Shown: positions 1-9,466, counted from the first letter of the stretch. The stretch: 64,000 bases of DNA from Pseudomonadales bacterium (GCA_024234635.1 JACKNX010000012.1:86147-150146), one strand, 5' to 3'. Numbers and translations: made by a program. The notes: generated by a model not told the origin, from the letters alone.

Positions 1-900
1 GCCGCACAAGGTGCGCACCAGGTGACGCAGCAGTTCCTCCGTGAGGGCGATCAGGTCGTTGTAGTCCGCATACGCCTGGTAGAACTCGAGCATCGTGAAC
101 TCGGGATTGTGCCGCGTGGACAGCCCCTCGTTGCGAAAGCTGCGGTTGATCTCGAACACCCGCTCGAAGCCACCCACCACCAGCCGCTTGAGATACAGCT
201 CCGGCGCGATACGCAGATACAACGGCATGTCGAGCGCGTTGTGGTGCGTTACGAACGGCTTGGCCGTGGCACCACCCGGAATGGGATGCATCATCGGCGT
301 TTCCACTTCCATGAATCCACGGTCGCGGAAGAACTCACGCAGCAAGCGCACCAGTTGCGTGCGCACGAGGAACACCTTGCGGCCATCCTCGTTCATGATC
401 AGATCCAGATAGCGCCGCCGGTAACGGGTTTCGGTATCCGTGAGCCCATGGAATTTTTCCGGCAGCGGGCGCAGCGTTTTGTTGAGCAGGTGCGCCTCGC
501 TGGCCGCCACGGTGAGCTCGCCCTTGTTCGTACGCATCAGCGTACCGGCGATACCGACGATGTCGCCGATATCCCACCACTCCTTGAATTCCTCGTAAGC
601 CTCCCCCAGCGCATCCTGCGTGAGATAGCACTGAAGGCGTCCGGAGAAGTCCTCGATGGTGATGAAGCTCGCCTTGCCCATTACCCGCCGCAGCATGACA
701 CGCCCGCAGACGCGGGCGGGAATTGCCGCCGCTTCCAGCGCCGCCTTGTCCATGCCGAGGGTACGTTCGGCCAGCGCGAGCGCCGTGTCCTCACGGCGGA
801 AATCGTTGCGATAAACACCATTTTTCGCCAGCCACGCGTCACGCTTGGCACGGCGTACGGCCATGACGTCGTGGTGTTCCTGCTGGGTATCGTCAGTCAT
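1..900 (-). CDS. lysS: Lysyl-tRNA synthetase, class II (3' end outside window)
   Basis: Charges tRNA-Lys with lysine in the cytoplasm. The first 300 codons are visible; the C-terminal roughly 200 residues lie beyond the left edge. The protein has an N-terminal OB-fold anticodon-binding region (about residues 60-150, with VCGRVMLRR and GKASFITIED). The class II catalytic domain follows, including the motif-2 stretch FRNEGLSTRHNPEFTMLEF. The ATG at 898-900 overlaps the prfB stop as TAATG, so the two genes are translationally coupled. The prfB-lysS pair is a conserved gammaproteobacterial arrangement. Identification is secure. Confidence 0.97.
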   Translation of the reverse strand, partial: MTDDTQQEHHDVMAVRRAKRDAWLAKNGVYRNDFRREDTALALAERTLGMDKAALEAAAIPARVCGRVMLRRVMGKASFITIEDFSGRLQCYLTQDALGEAYEEFKEWWDIGDIVGIAGTLMRTNKGELTVAASEAHLLNKTLRPLPEKFHGLTDTETRYRRRYLDLIMNEDGRKVFLVRTQLVRLLREFFRDRGFMEVETPMMHPIPGGATAKPFVTHHNALDMPLYLRIAPELYLKRLVVGGFERVFEINRSFRNEGLSTRHNPEFTMLEFYQAYADYNDLIALTEELLRHLVRTLCG

Positions 901-1998
901 TACAGACCCGCCTTCAGACTTGCCTCGATGAGATCGTCGATGTCGCCATCGAGCACATTGCCCGGATCGCTGCGTTCGATGTTGGTGCGCAGATCCTTCA
1001 CCCGCGACTGATCGAGCACGTAGGACCGGATCTGGCTGCCCCACCCGATATCCGCCTTGGAATCCTCAAGCGCCTGTTGTTCCGCCCGACGCTTGAGCAT
1101 CTCCAGCTCGTACAGCTTCGCACGCAGTTGCTTGATCGCCTTGTCCTTGTTCTGGTGCTGCGAGCGTTCGGTCTGGCACTGTACCACCGTGTTCGTCGGC
1201 AGGTGGGTAAGCCGCACGGCGGAGTCCGTCCGGTTGACGTGCTGCCCGCCGGCGCCGCTGGCCCGATAGGTGTCCACGCGTACATCGCCCATGTTGAGAT
1301 CAATTTCGATGTCATCGTCAATTTCCGGTGACACGAACACGGACGCAAATGAAGTATGTCGCCGGTTGCCGGAATCGAAGGGCGATTTCCGCACGAGCCG
1401 GTGCACGCCGGTTTCCGTGCGCAGCCAGCCGAAAGCGTACTCACCTTCCAGGTGGATGGTTGCACTCTTGATGCCAGCGACTTCTCCGGGTGAGACCTCT
1501 TCGATCTCCGCCTTGAAGCCACGCTTCTCCGCCCACTTCAGGTACATGCGCAGCAGCATCTCCGCCCAGTCCTGGGCTTCGGTGCCGCCCGAGCCTGCCT
1601 GGATGTCCATGAAGGCCGCATGACTGTCCATCTCGCCGGAGAACATGCGACGGAATTCGAGCTCCTCCAGCCGCTTCTCCACCGCATCGAGCTCAGCATC
1701 GACATCGTCGATTGCCTGCCGGTCGCCTTCCTCCGCAGCCAGTTCCGCGAGTTCCGAAAGATCCGTCAGGTTGTCGTGCAGCGTGCGCAGCACACCGACA
1801 ATCATTTCGAGGCTGGAACGCTCCCTGCCCAGCGCCTGCGCGCGCTCGGCGTTGTCCCACACGCCGGGTTCAGCCAGCTCTCGCTCCACTTCCTCGTAGC
1901 GCGCTTCCTTGCCAGCGTAGTCAAAGATACCCCCGAAGCGTGACGTCACGGGCGGCCAGGTCCTTGATGCGTTCGCGTACCGATGTGATCTCTGCCAT
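900..1998 (-). CDS. prfB: Peptide chain release factor 2, with programmed +1 frameshift
   Basis: RF2 terminates translation at UGA and UAA. Translation starts at the ATG at 1996-1998 and reads 25 codons to an in-frame TGA at 1921-1923. A +1 shift at CTT-TGA-C then gives a 365-residue product, the same length as the E. coli protein. Upstream of the shift is a GGGGG Shine-Dalgarno-like element, and the slip site matches the E. coli TATCTTTGAC. Downstream are the RF2-type stop-recognition tripeptide SPF (about residue 205) and the GGQ peptidyl-hydrolysis motif (about residue 250). A single-frame reading starting near 2069 gives a false N-terminus. RF2 controls its own level through this shift. 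Coupled to lysS. Confidence 0.97.
1920..1938 (-). promoter_or_regulatory. prfB programmed +1 frameshift site
   Basis: On the minus strand the site reads a G-rich SD-like stretch, then TATCTTTGAC. The P-site CTT slips onto TTT while UGA is read slowly. Low RF2 favours shifting and so raises RF2 synthesis. The slip sequence matches the well-studied E. coli site. Confidence 0.95.
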
Positions 1999-2092
1999 GG
2001 GGATGGACGGCTCCGGAAAAAGCCGGGCATTTTAGGGCAGTTGCGGGGAATTCGCTCCTGCCAATTCATCCGGCAGGCCGGCCGCCCCTGAT

Positions 2093-3325
2093 TCAGCCTT
2101 CCAGCGGCAGAATCTGCGGCACGCGCATGTCTGCGGGCACGCAGCGCTCGCCCAGCGCACGGTCCACGCTGGCTTCATGGTGGTAAATACGGCGCTCGTG
2201 ATAGCTGGTGAGAAAACCGTCCAGCACCTGCGTCTGCATGGCTTTCTGGATCTGGTCGAGCATCGCCGTGTCCTCGTCCATGACCACCCCGTAGTACACC
2301 GATCCCCGCTTCTCCTCGTCGCTGAGTTCGCGATCGCCCCAGTCGGGCAGCATCACGTACCACTCCGACAAGGTGCGGTCGATACCCAGAGGCCAGAACT
2401 GCTGAAGTGTCAGCGTGGGCACGCCGTCGGGCCGGCGGTTCTGCGACGGGGTCAGATGATTGGGGAAGAGCAGGTAAGACACGTTCACGTGCTTCATCAG
2501 CCCGTTGACCGGAATATCCGCCCGTGCCACATCGGCGCGCGCCTGCGCCGCGTCATAGCCCCGGTTCGGCACCACCATGCGGCTGTGCCCGCGATCCAGC
2601 AATTGGTGCGCGCTGCCCCGGTAGTCCAGCGACAGCGCCACCGTCTCCGGGTGCACCGTGTTGATGTGATAGACCTCGATGTTGGCTTCAATCGCCACCT
2701 TCCAGTTGCACTCGAGGACCTTTGTGCCCCGGTTCGCCACGCGCAGCCCGTCGAACCAGGACACCTCATCATGAATCGGGCCGAACCAGTCCTTCAGCGG
2801 CGGTGCGTCGGGATCGAGGTTGATGAACACGAATCCCTGCCACACATCGCACTGCACGTGCTTGAGATGCATCGCGCCGGCATCGAAGTCGTTGTGAAAG
2901 TCACGACGTCCTGGCACACCTTTCAGGTTGCCTTCCAGGTCATAAACCCACGAATGGATGACGCATTTCAGGTTGGGACTCGCCAGTATGCCGTTCTCGC
3001 CGAGCACCACCGGGCCGCCGCGATGCTGACACACGTTCCAGAAGGCGCGGATGCGCTGGTCCTGGCCTTTCACCAGCACCACCGACGCACCGCCCCATTT
3101 GTCCATGACCTTGTAGCTGCCGACCGCCGGAAACTCGTGCACCGTGCCGGCGAACAGCCAGGAGCGCCTGAACAGGCCAAGCTCCGCTTCGTAGAGGTCC
3201 CTGTCCAGGTACCGCCGTGCCGGAATGCGCGGCAGGTTGGGAAACGTCGCGGGCGGCGCCGTGCGCGCGAATTCATAGTCGATGTCGTCGAGAATTTCCT
3301 CAACCGCCTTGCGTTCCATTGTCAT
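2093..3325 (-). CDS. Rieske non-heme iron oxygenase, alpha-subunit type
   Basis: A 410-residue aromatic-ring-hydroxylating-type oxygenase. The Rieske [2Fe-2S] ligands appear as CQH (about residue 98) and CVIH about 20 residues later. The catalytic domain shows the mononuclear iron site in EANIEVYHINTVHPE (two His), with an Asp expected further on. Such proteins use O2 and electrons from a reductase to hydroxylate or demethylate aromatic rings, betaines or similar substrates. No ferredoxin, reductase or beta subunit lies next to it, so electron donors must be encoded elsewhere. It sits about 70 bp downstream of an amidohydrolase on the same strand and may share its transcript. The substrate cannot be told. 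Two ATGs, at 3325 and 3319, are possible starts. Confidence 0.88.
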   Translation of the reverse strand: MTMERKAVEEILDDIDYEFARTAPPATFPNLPRIPARRYLDRDLYEAELGLFRRSWLFAGTVHEFPAVGSYKVMDKWGGASVVLVKGQDQRIRAFWNVCQHRGGPVVLGENGILASPNLKCVIHSWVYDLEGNLKGVPGRRDFHNDFDAGAMHLKHVQCDVWQGFVFINLDPDAPPLKDWFGPIHDEVSWFDGLRVANRGTKVLECNWKVAIEANIEVYHINTVHPETVALSLDYRGSAHQLLDRGHSRMVVPNRGYDAAQARADVARADIPVNGLMKHVNVSYLLFPNHLTPSQNRRPDGVPTLTLQQFWPLGIDRTLSEWYVMLPDWGDRELSDEEKRGSVYYGVVMDEDTAMLDQIQKAMQTQVLDGFLTSYHERRIYHHEASVDRALGERCVPADMRVPQILPLEG

Positions 3326-3397
3326 GCACTCCGGTTGTTGACGCGTGCCTGCCGAGGGCGCCGGTCAGGCGCCGAGACGGAACGACACGACCCTGGC

Positions 3398-5140
3398 TCA
3401 GGCATCGGATTGCACCAGCAGCTCACCCGGTCTGGCGCCCGTGCACTCCAGCCCCTCGAACGTGACGACGCCGTTCACCAGCGTGTAGTTCAGACCTTCC
3501 GCCCGTTGCACGAGACGCCATTCGCCCGCTGGCAGATCACGCGCCTTTTCCAGCGTGTCCCATGACGGCGTACGCCGGATCGTGTCCGGGTTGTAGATCA
3601 CGAGATCGGCCGGCGCGCCTTCGCGGATCATGCCGCGGTCACCCAGACCACACATGTGCGCCGGCAGACGGCTGAGCCCGTAGTGCGCGCGTTCTGCACT
3701 CAGCAGACCTTCTTCGCGCACCAGCCATTCGAGCAGGTCGGTGGGATAGGCGCCCTGTACCGAAAAATGTGTGTGCGCGCCGCCATCGGAGATGCCGGGG
3801 ACGACATAGGGGTTGTTGAGCACCTCCATCGTCGTTTCCGCGGAGGTGTCGTAGGCATTACCCCGAAACTCCGCCCTGAAGTCCGACGCCAGCGCCACGT
3901 CCAGGATCACGTCCACGATGTGCCGTCCTTCGCTTGCCGCGATTTCCGACACCTGGCGACCCAGGTACCTGTCGAGTTCAGCGTAGCCCGCCGTGTCGTT
4001 GACAAAGAGATTGGCCGGCTTGCCGCTGGTGCCCACACCGCCCACCGTACCGGTATCCATTTCACGGCGGAGCTGAGCGCGCATGGTTTCGTCACGCATC
4101 AGCGCCGCGCGGGCTTCGAACGATCCGTTCATGACCTTGTTCCAGCCCGGCTGGCCGTCCCACAGGCTCCAGTCCTGGAAGGTGAGCACCGTGGGCGACC
4201 GCACGGTGAAGCCCATACCGAACACCTGCAGCCCTTCTTCGTGCGCGGCGTTCAGCCAGTCGAGAAACTGCCGATGGCCATTGCGCACGCGGGGGGTATC
4301 ACTCGCCAGCAGGATGTTGCGTACGATCGGCCGTCCGCTGGCCCGCGCCAGGGCGGTCATGAAGGCTTCCACGCTGTCGTGATCCGATGGCGCGGCGTCG
4401 AACATTTCGATGAAACCACGGCCGTACTCACCCAGCCAGCGCCCGAACTCGATGATCTCCCGATCCGGCAGCAGGTCGGTAATCATCGGTGTGCCGTCGT
4501 AGTCGGGTTGCACCGACGGCACGCCGCAGCGCTGATAGGAAAATCCGCAACAGCCGTGGTCCAAGGCCTCGAACATGAGCGCCTTCATGCACTGCATTTC
4601 CTCTTCCGTGGGGCGTCTTGTCTTGGCCTCGTCGATTCCGCCCATGACGTACGCATACAGGGGGTTCAGCGGCACCAGCATGGTGGCGTTCACGCCCTTG
4701 GGCAGTTGCCGGATGTGCGCCAGCCACTCGGGCAGCGTCTCCCAGCCGTACCGGTCCCACTGCATGCCTTCGCGCATGGTCTCGAAACCGATGGCTTCAT
4801 TGCGGGTCATCATGCGCATGGCGCGTTCGCGCAGCGCCGGCGGCACCGGCGCGAAACCGAATCCGCAGTTGCCGAGCACAACTGACGTCACGCCGTGCCA
4901 GCCGGAAATGGTGCAGTACGGATCCCACAGGATCTGCGCGTCGTAGTGCGTGTGGATGTCGATGTAACCCGGCGCCACGATATTGCCGCCGGCGTCGATG
5001 ACCCTGTCAGCGGTGGCGCCACGCCGGGTGCCGATGCGGGCGACTCTGCCATCCTTCAGGCCGATGTCGGCGCGATAGCGCGGGATCATCGTGCCATCGA
5101 TAACCGTACCGCCGCGGATCAGGATGTCGTAGTGACTCAT
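3398..5140 (-). CDS. Amidohydrolase, N-acyl-D-amino-acid deacylase family
   Basis: A 580-residue metal-dependent hydrolase of the D-aminoacylase/dihydroorotase superfamily. It has the N-terminal beta-sandwich start DILIRGGTVIDG, the metal-binding HTHYDAQ, the GNCGFGFAP segment (Cys ligand in the D-aminoacylase branch), and a later SDGGAHTHFS containing the conserved Asp. The reading frame is open to 5266, but the ATG at 5138-5140 has a GGGGAGGG Shine-Dalgarno and starts exactly at the family N-terminus, so it is preferred. The likely reaction is hydrolysis of an N-acyl or cyclic amide bond; the substrate is unknown. A second, shorter relative lies at 53543-55033. Confidence 0.87.
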   Translation of the reverse strand: MSHYDILIRGGTVIDGTMIPRYRADIGLKDGRVARIGTRRGATADRVIDAGGNIVAPGYIDIHTHYDAQILWDPYCTISGWHGVTSVVLGNCGFGFAPVPPALRERAMRMMTRNEAIGFETMREGMQWDRYGWETLPEWLAHIRQLPKGVNATMLVPLNPLYAYVMGGIDEAKTRRPTEEEMQCMKALMFEALDHGCCGFSYQRCGVPSVQPDYDGTPMITDLLPDREIIEFGRWLGEYGRGFIEMFDAAPSDHDSVEAFMTALARASGRPIVRNILLASDTPRVRNGHRQFLDWLNAAHEEGLQVFGMGFTVRSPTVLTFQDWSLWDGQPGWNKVMNGSFEARAALMRDETMRAQLRREMDTGTVGGVGTSGKPANLFVNDTAGYAELDRYLGRQVSEIAASEGRHIVDVILDVALASDFRAEFRGNAYDTSAETTMEVLNNPYVVPGISDGGAHTHFSVQGAYPTDLLEWLVREEGLLSAERAHYGLSRLPAHMCGLGDRGMIREGAPADLVIYNPDTIRRTPSWDTLEKARDLPAGEWRLVQRAEGLNYTLVNGVVTFEGLECTGARPGELLVQSDA

Positions 5141-5441
5141 GGAATTACCGCCCTCCCCTGCATTGGCTGTGTATTCCCTGCTGTGCCGTCGTGCAGGGCT
5201 ACCGGCCGGTTCACCTGGCATCCGCCGGCACCGCCGCTGGAGGCGCAGGAATACGACGGCAAGCATGCCTCAAGCAGGCGGCAAATGGCACCGTCCAGGG
5301 AGCCCGGCTCCACGCAGCAGCATTGCCTGCCGTACCCACCGCTTCCGACGCCGGGCTGACCAGGCACTGCAACGACCGGCTGCCATGGAATGCCAACTCG
5401 TCGGGGGCTATCGTGCACGCATTCAAGAAACGGGAACTCTC
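5141..5441. other. Intergenic region between divergent amidohydrolase and doxX
   Basis: About 300 bp separates the two divergent starts and probably holds both promoters. I found no convincing sigma70 hexamer pair, no strong palindrome and no supported small gene. Open frames here are low-quality extensions of the flanking genes. Confidence 0.5.
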
Positions 5442-5846
5442 ATGGAGACGTCGCTCATCGAACAGGCAGGCAGCCGGCTGGCCACCCTGGGCCGGGTTTT
5501 GCTCGGGCTGTATTTCATCGTACCGGGCGTATCCAAGATCGTCGGATTTGCGCAGACGAGCGCCTACATGGCCGATCACCACGTTCCTTTCGTACCCGTG
5601 CTTCTGGTCCTGACCATCGTGCTGCAGGTGGGGGGCGGACTGTCGCTGGCGGCCAACTACCGGACACGTCTGGTGGCGTTTCTGCTGGCCGGGTTGACGC
5701 TGATAATCAGTCTCTTCATGCACAATTTCTGGAGTTACCCCGATGGTCTGGAGCGGGCGCATGAAACCCAGAACTTCGTGAAGAACCTCGCCATCATGGC
5801 AGGTCTGCTCCTCCTGGTTGCCCCTCAGAACCGGTCACCGGGCTGA
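5442..5846 (+). CDS. DoxX family membrane protein
   Basis: A 134-residue protein with four predicted membrane segments (around residues 13-32, 47-68, 75-95 and 110-127), as expected for DoxX/YphA-like proteins. Family hallmarks are the early LGRVLLGLYFIVPGVSKI and the later HNFWSYPDG. These proteins are often linked to thiol or redox homeostasis or to quinone-coupled oxidation; no exact role can be assigned. The ATG at 5442 fits the family N-terminus. The open frame continues about 100 codons upstream, but that part is Arg/Pro-rich and unlike any DoxX. Confidence 0.85.
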   Translation: METSLIEQAGSRLATLGRVLLGLYFIVPGVSKIVGFAQTSAYMADHHVPFVPVLLVLTIVLQVGGGLSLAANYRTRLVAFLLAGLTLIISLFMHNFWSYPDGLERAHETQNFVKNLAIMAGLLLLVAPQNRSPG

Positions 5847-6458
5847 GCCGGGGCGCGCAGCGCCGGCAGAGGATCGACGCCGCCCACCGGGCCTCGGGAA
5901 ACGCGGTGGGCGCCATTGACCAGGAAGGACTGGTGTTGCCCGCCCGTGTACTGCCACTGGCGCCTGTTCCAGCGCCCCCAGAACTACCCGGCGGCTCACC
6001 GGGCGCCGACCGTTGCGGGGGCGCAATCGGGAACGTCGACGTCGCCGCAACAGGCACTTGCAAAACACCTGGCGGAAGGACACAACATCGGAGAGGGGCG
6101 CCATGCGGCCAAGCACACAAGCGTGTACGCGCGTTGCGATACCGGCTTCGGGCTGAGCCGCCGGTAGCACCGACCATTCCGGGAAGAAAATACTGGCCCG
6201 GACAGGACGACAAAATTTCCGTTCCCTGACGTCTTTCAGCAGCCGCCGGTTTCGCCGACTCGCGCCAGATGCAGCATGTTCGGCTGCATTCGCAGGTCAG
6301 CCGTCTCCAGCGGGCAGACCAGCCAACCTCTTTCGCAGCCTCTCATGGAACGACGTTCCATGCGCGACAGCGCTGGTAATCGCAACGTGGTCAGCTGCCA
6401 ACGTTCGGGATATTGTTTTCCGGCTGCACCGGGCACACGCGCGAAGAACGCCTGCCGG
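5847..6458. other. Long non-coding stretch between doxX and recJ
   Basis: About 610 bp without a convincing gene. Frames here encode Arg/Pro/Gly-rich shadows with no start signals. It holds an inverted repeat, CGCCCACCG at 5881-5889 with CGGTGGGCG at 5914-5922, with no following T-run; this may end doxX transcription. It also holds a perfect 19-bp palindrome at 6344-6362, listed separately. It could contain an unrecognised small RNA. Confidence 0.5.
6344..6362. repeat. Perfect 9-1-9 palindrome
   Basis: The sequence CATGGAACG-A-CGTTCCATG is a perfect dyad with a one-base centre. Size and symmetry resemble a homodimeric repressor operator, but no regulator gene is adjacent and no gene starts immediately beside it. 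The nearest coding end is recJ at 6459. Confidence 0.6.
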
Positions 6459-8192
6459 TCAGGACAAGGGTGTCAGATGTTCCACCTGCAACTGCAGCGT
6501 CGGCACGTCGCCCCAGTCGTTGCGCTCCAGCCGGTACGCCATGCGCACCTGCCGGCTGCCATTTGCCAGCGGCGGCTGGCGAAAAGCAATGGCATCCAGC
6601 AGCCGGCGGCGATCGCCACCACCCAAAGGGATCGCCAGCGTGAGCTTCAGATGCGCCTCACCCACCACCCGCTGGCTCACCACGTCAAAGGTCCCTTCGA
6701 AAAGCGGCGCGGGAAATCCCTGTCCCCATGGTCCGCCTTCGGCGAGTTGTTCCGCCAGCGTCAAGGACAGTTCGTCCGCCGTCAGTTCGCCATCGGTGTG
6801 CAGCACATGCGCACGCAGATCCTCCGGCAGGCGCTCGCGCACCTTGCGATCGAAGGCGCTGGCGAACTGTTTGAAGTGCACCCGCTTCAGCGACAGACCG
6901 GCCGCCATGGCGTGGCCGCCAAAACGGGGCAGCAGGCCGGGATGGGTGGTGGCGATTTCGTCGAGCATGTCCCGCATGTGCAGGCCTTCGATTGAGCGTG
7001 CCGAGCCCTTCAGCTCGTCCGGTGCGGAATTCCCCGCCTCGGCAAAGGCGATCACCGGCCGATGCAGTCGATCCTTCAGACGGCCGGCAACGATGCCCAC
7101 TACACCCTGGTGCCAGGTGGGGTCATACACGCACACGCCATCACGCTGGATACCGGCCGCGAGCTGATCCGCGACGATTAGCTCCGCATCCGCCACCATC
7201 ACCTGCTCGAGTTCGCGGCGGGCGACGTTCAGCTGATCCAGCGCCACGGCCAGGTGCCGCGCCTCGGCATCGTCGGTCGCCAGCAGACAGCGGATACCGA
7301 TGGTCATGTCGTCCAGGCGCCCCGCCGCGTTCAGGCGTGGCCCGAGCGCAAATCCCAGATCCGCCGCGGTAAGGCGCGCGCGATCGCGCTTTGCCACCTC
7401 GATCAGCGCCCGCACCCCGGGACGACACCGGCTGGCCCGCATGCGTGCAAGACCTTGTCGCACCAGTATCCGGTTGTTGTGATCCAGCGGCACCACGTCT
7501 GCGACGGTGCCCAGTGCCACAAGATCCAGGGCGTCAGCCATGTTGGGCGGCGTGATACCCCGCCGCGCAAACCAGCCGCTCTCCGTGAGCCGGGCCCGCA
7601 GGCGCGACAGCACGTAGAAGATCACCCCCACGCCCGCGAGAGCGCGACTTGGAAAGGTGGATTCGGGCAGCACCGGATTGACCACGGCACAGGCGTCGGG
7701 CCGTTCCGCGCCGGGCAGGTGGTGGTCCGTAATGATGACATCGATGCCCAGTTCCCGTGCACGCGCAACGCCGTCGATACTGGCGATACCGTTGTCCACG
7801 GTGACAAGCAGCCTGGGCTGAACACTGGCGGCGAAGTCAACGATGCCCGGCGAGAGGCCATAGCCGAACGCAAAGCGATTGGGCACCACGTAGTCCACGT
7901 CCGCCACGCCAAACGCCCGCAAGGTGGAGACACCCAGCGCCACGGCAGTGGCGCCGTCCGCGTCGTAGTCGCCCACGAACAGAATTTTTTCGCCATTCTC
8001 CAGCGCCACCTGCAACCGTCCGACGGCGCGGTCGAGATCCGGCAGGCCGTCGGGAGGCGCCAGGCGTGCGAGGTCGAGACGCAACTGCTCGGGACTGTCC
8101 ACCTGGCGGGCGGCGTAGACGCGGGAGAGAACCGGGTGCATGCCCGGCAGGGTATGGGGAACGGGCCGGGGCGCGTACCGCGTCTCAGCCAT
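6459..8192 (-). CDS. recJ: Single-stranded-DNA-specific exonuclease RecJ
   Basis: A 577-residue 5'-3' ssDNA exonuclease of recombination and mismatch repair, the same length as E. coli RecJ. DHH-family motifs are visible: DYDAD at residues 75-79, and DHH at 156-158 within ITDHHLPG. The DHHA1 region follows, with RFGGHAMAAG near residue 440. The ATG at 8190-8192 lies inside the end of hom (8-bp overlap ATGGCTGA), implying coupled translation. Frames extending upstream to 8228 lie inside hom and are not needed. Last gene of the xerD-dsbC-hom-recJ run. Confidence 0.97.
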   Translation of the reverse strand: MAETRYAPRPVPHTLPGMHPVLSRVYAARQVDSPEQLRLDLARLAPPDGLPDLDRAVGRLQVALENGEKILFVGDYDADGATAVALGVSTLRAFGVADVDYVVPNRFAFGYGLSPGIVDFAASVQPRLLVTVDNGIASIDGVARARELGIDVIITDHHLPGAERPDACAVVNPVLPESTFPSRALAGVGVIFYVLSRLRARLTESGWFARRGITPPNMADALDLVALGTVADVVPLDHNNRILVRQGLARMRASRCRPGVRALIEVAKRDRARLTAADLGFALGPRLNAAGRLDDMTIGIRCLLATDDAEARHLAVALDQLNVARRELEQVMVADAELIVADQLAAGIQRDGVCVYDPTWHQGVVGIVAGRLKDRLHRPVIAFAEAGNSAPDELKGSARSIEGLHMRDMLDEIATTHPGLLPRFGGHAMAAGLSLKRVHFKQFASAFDRKVRERLPEDLRAHVLHTDGELTADELSLTLAEQLAEGGPWGQGFPAPLFEGTFDVVSQRVVGEAHLKLTLAIPLGGGDRRRLLDAIAFRQPPLANGSRQVRMAYRLERNDWGDVPTLQLQVEHLTPLS

Positions 8193-9462
8193 CGAGATGT
8201 TCGACGCGGATGCGTCGGATCGGCCCAACCACTGCCGGCAACGCCGCCAACGCGTCGAGCGCCCTGTTCATCTCACCTTCCGGTACCGGTTGTGTAAGGA
8301 CGACAATTGGCACTTTGCGATCGGCGATGGCGCGTTCGCGCTGTATCGCCCCTTCGATGCTGATGCCATGCTCGCTGAGGATGGTGGCGATACGTGCAAA
8401 CACGCCCGGTTGATCGATCGCCGGGATACGCAGGTACGCCGCGGTGACAACGTCCGTCATTGCCACGCGCGCAGGGACGGTTGCCGCCGGGGTATACGCA
8501 ACGGGACGTTCACCGCGGGCGATGCTCACCAGATCCGCGAGCACGGCGCTCGCCGTCGCGCGGCCACCGGCACCCGGGCCATGCAGCAGGACACTGCCCG
8601 TGGCGTTACCGTGGAGTTCCACGGCATTCATCACGCCGCTGGCGCTGGCCAGCATGTTGTCCAGCGGTACGAGCGTCGGATGCACGCGCGTTTCGATACC
8701 CGCTGGTGTGCGGCGAGCGATGCCGAGCTGTTTGATGCAGTAACCGAGCTCGCGGGCGTACGCGATGTCTTCCGGCGTTACTTCGGTGATTCCTTCCGTG
8801 TACACCGCATCACGCGAAAACGGTACACCGAAGGCCAGCGCCGCCAGAATCGCCAGCTTGTGCGCGGCATCCACGCCGCCGACGTCGAAATGCGGATCCG
8901 CCTCCGCATAACCCAGTTCCTGCGCCTGGGCCAGCGCCGCATCAAACCGTTCGCCACGCGAACTCATGCCGGTGAGAATAAAATTGCAGGTGCCATTGAT
9001 GATGCCGACCACCCGATCGATATCGTTGGCCACCAGTGACCGTGTCAGCGCGGCTATCACGGGAATGCCACCGGCAACGGAGGCTTCGATGCCCATCGCC
9101 ACTTCCCCCCGGGCGGCCAGTTCGAACAGCCTGTCGCCATGGGCCGCGAGTATCGCCTTGTTGGCGGTCACCACGGGCTTCCCCGCATCGAGCGCGCTCT
9201 CCACCAGCGACAGCGCCGCATCTTCGCCGCCCATCAGTTCGACCACCACGTCGACGTCATTCCGCTTGACAAGCGAACCAACGTCGGTGGTGAAGTCCGC
9301 GCCCAGCAGATCGACATCCTTTGCCCGACGACTGGCCACCACGGCGACCGCGATGGGGCGTCCCGCCCGGGCGGCAATGAGTGCGCCATTTTCCCTGAGC
9401 AGGGCGAGCACGCCCTGCGCCACGTTGCCGAGCCCGGCAACGCCTATCGAGAGTGGTCTCAT
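8185..9462 (-). CDS. hom: Homoserine dehydrogenase
   Basis: A 425-residue NAD(P)-dependent enzyme reducing aspartate semialdehyde to homoserine in threonine/methionine synthesis. It shows the Rossmann start GVAGLGNVAQGV (residues 7-18). The catalytic region contains NGTCNFILTGM and GYAEADPHFDVGGVDAAHKL. A C-terminal ACT domain (about 345-425) begins near YLRIPAIDQPGVFARIATIL and suggests feedback control by threonine. There is no fused aspartokinase. It starts 4 bp after dsbC and overlaps recJ. Threonine synthase, which often follows hom, is absent here. Confidence 0.97.
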   Translation of the reverse strand: MRPLSIGVAGLGNVAQGVLALLRENGALIAARAGRPIAVAVVASRRAKDVDLLGADFTTDVGSLVKRNDVDVVVELMGGEDAALSLVESALDAGKPVVTANKAILAAHGDRLFELAARGEVAMGIEASVAGGIPVIAALTRSLVANDIDRVVGIINGTCNFILTGMSSRGERFDAALAQAQELGYAEADPHFDVGGVDAAHKLAILAALAFGVPFSRDAVYTEGITEVTPEDIAYARELGYCIKQLGIARRTPAGIETRVHPTLVPLDNMLASASGVMNAVELHGNATGSVLLHGPGAGGRATASAVLADLVSIARGERPVAYTPAATVPARVAMTDVVTAAYLRIPAIDQPGVFARIATILSEHGISIEGAIQRERAIADRKVPIVVLTQPVPEGEMNRALDALAALPAVVGPIRRIRVEHLDG

Positions 9463-9466
9463 GGCG

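Noticed and set aside
22..1011. 329-codon plus-strand frame
   Set aside because: Antisense shadow of lysS and the end of prfB; His/Arg-rich translation without family features.
2177..3565. 462-codon plus-strand frame
   Set aside because: Lies opposite the Rieske oxygenase; high-GC antisense frame rich in His, Val and Arg.
5139..5441. N-terminal extension of DoxX to 235 residues
   Set aside because: Arg/Pro-rich and unlike DoxX; the ATG at 5442 fits the family start.
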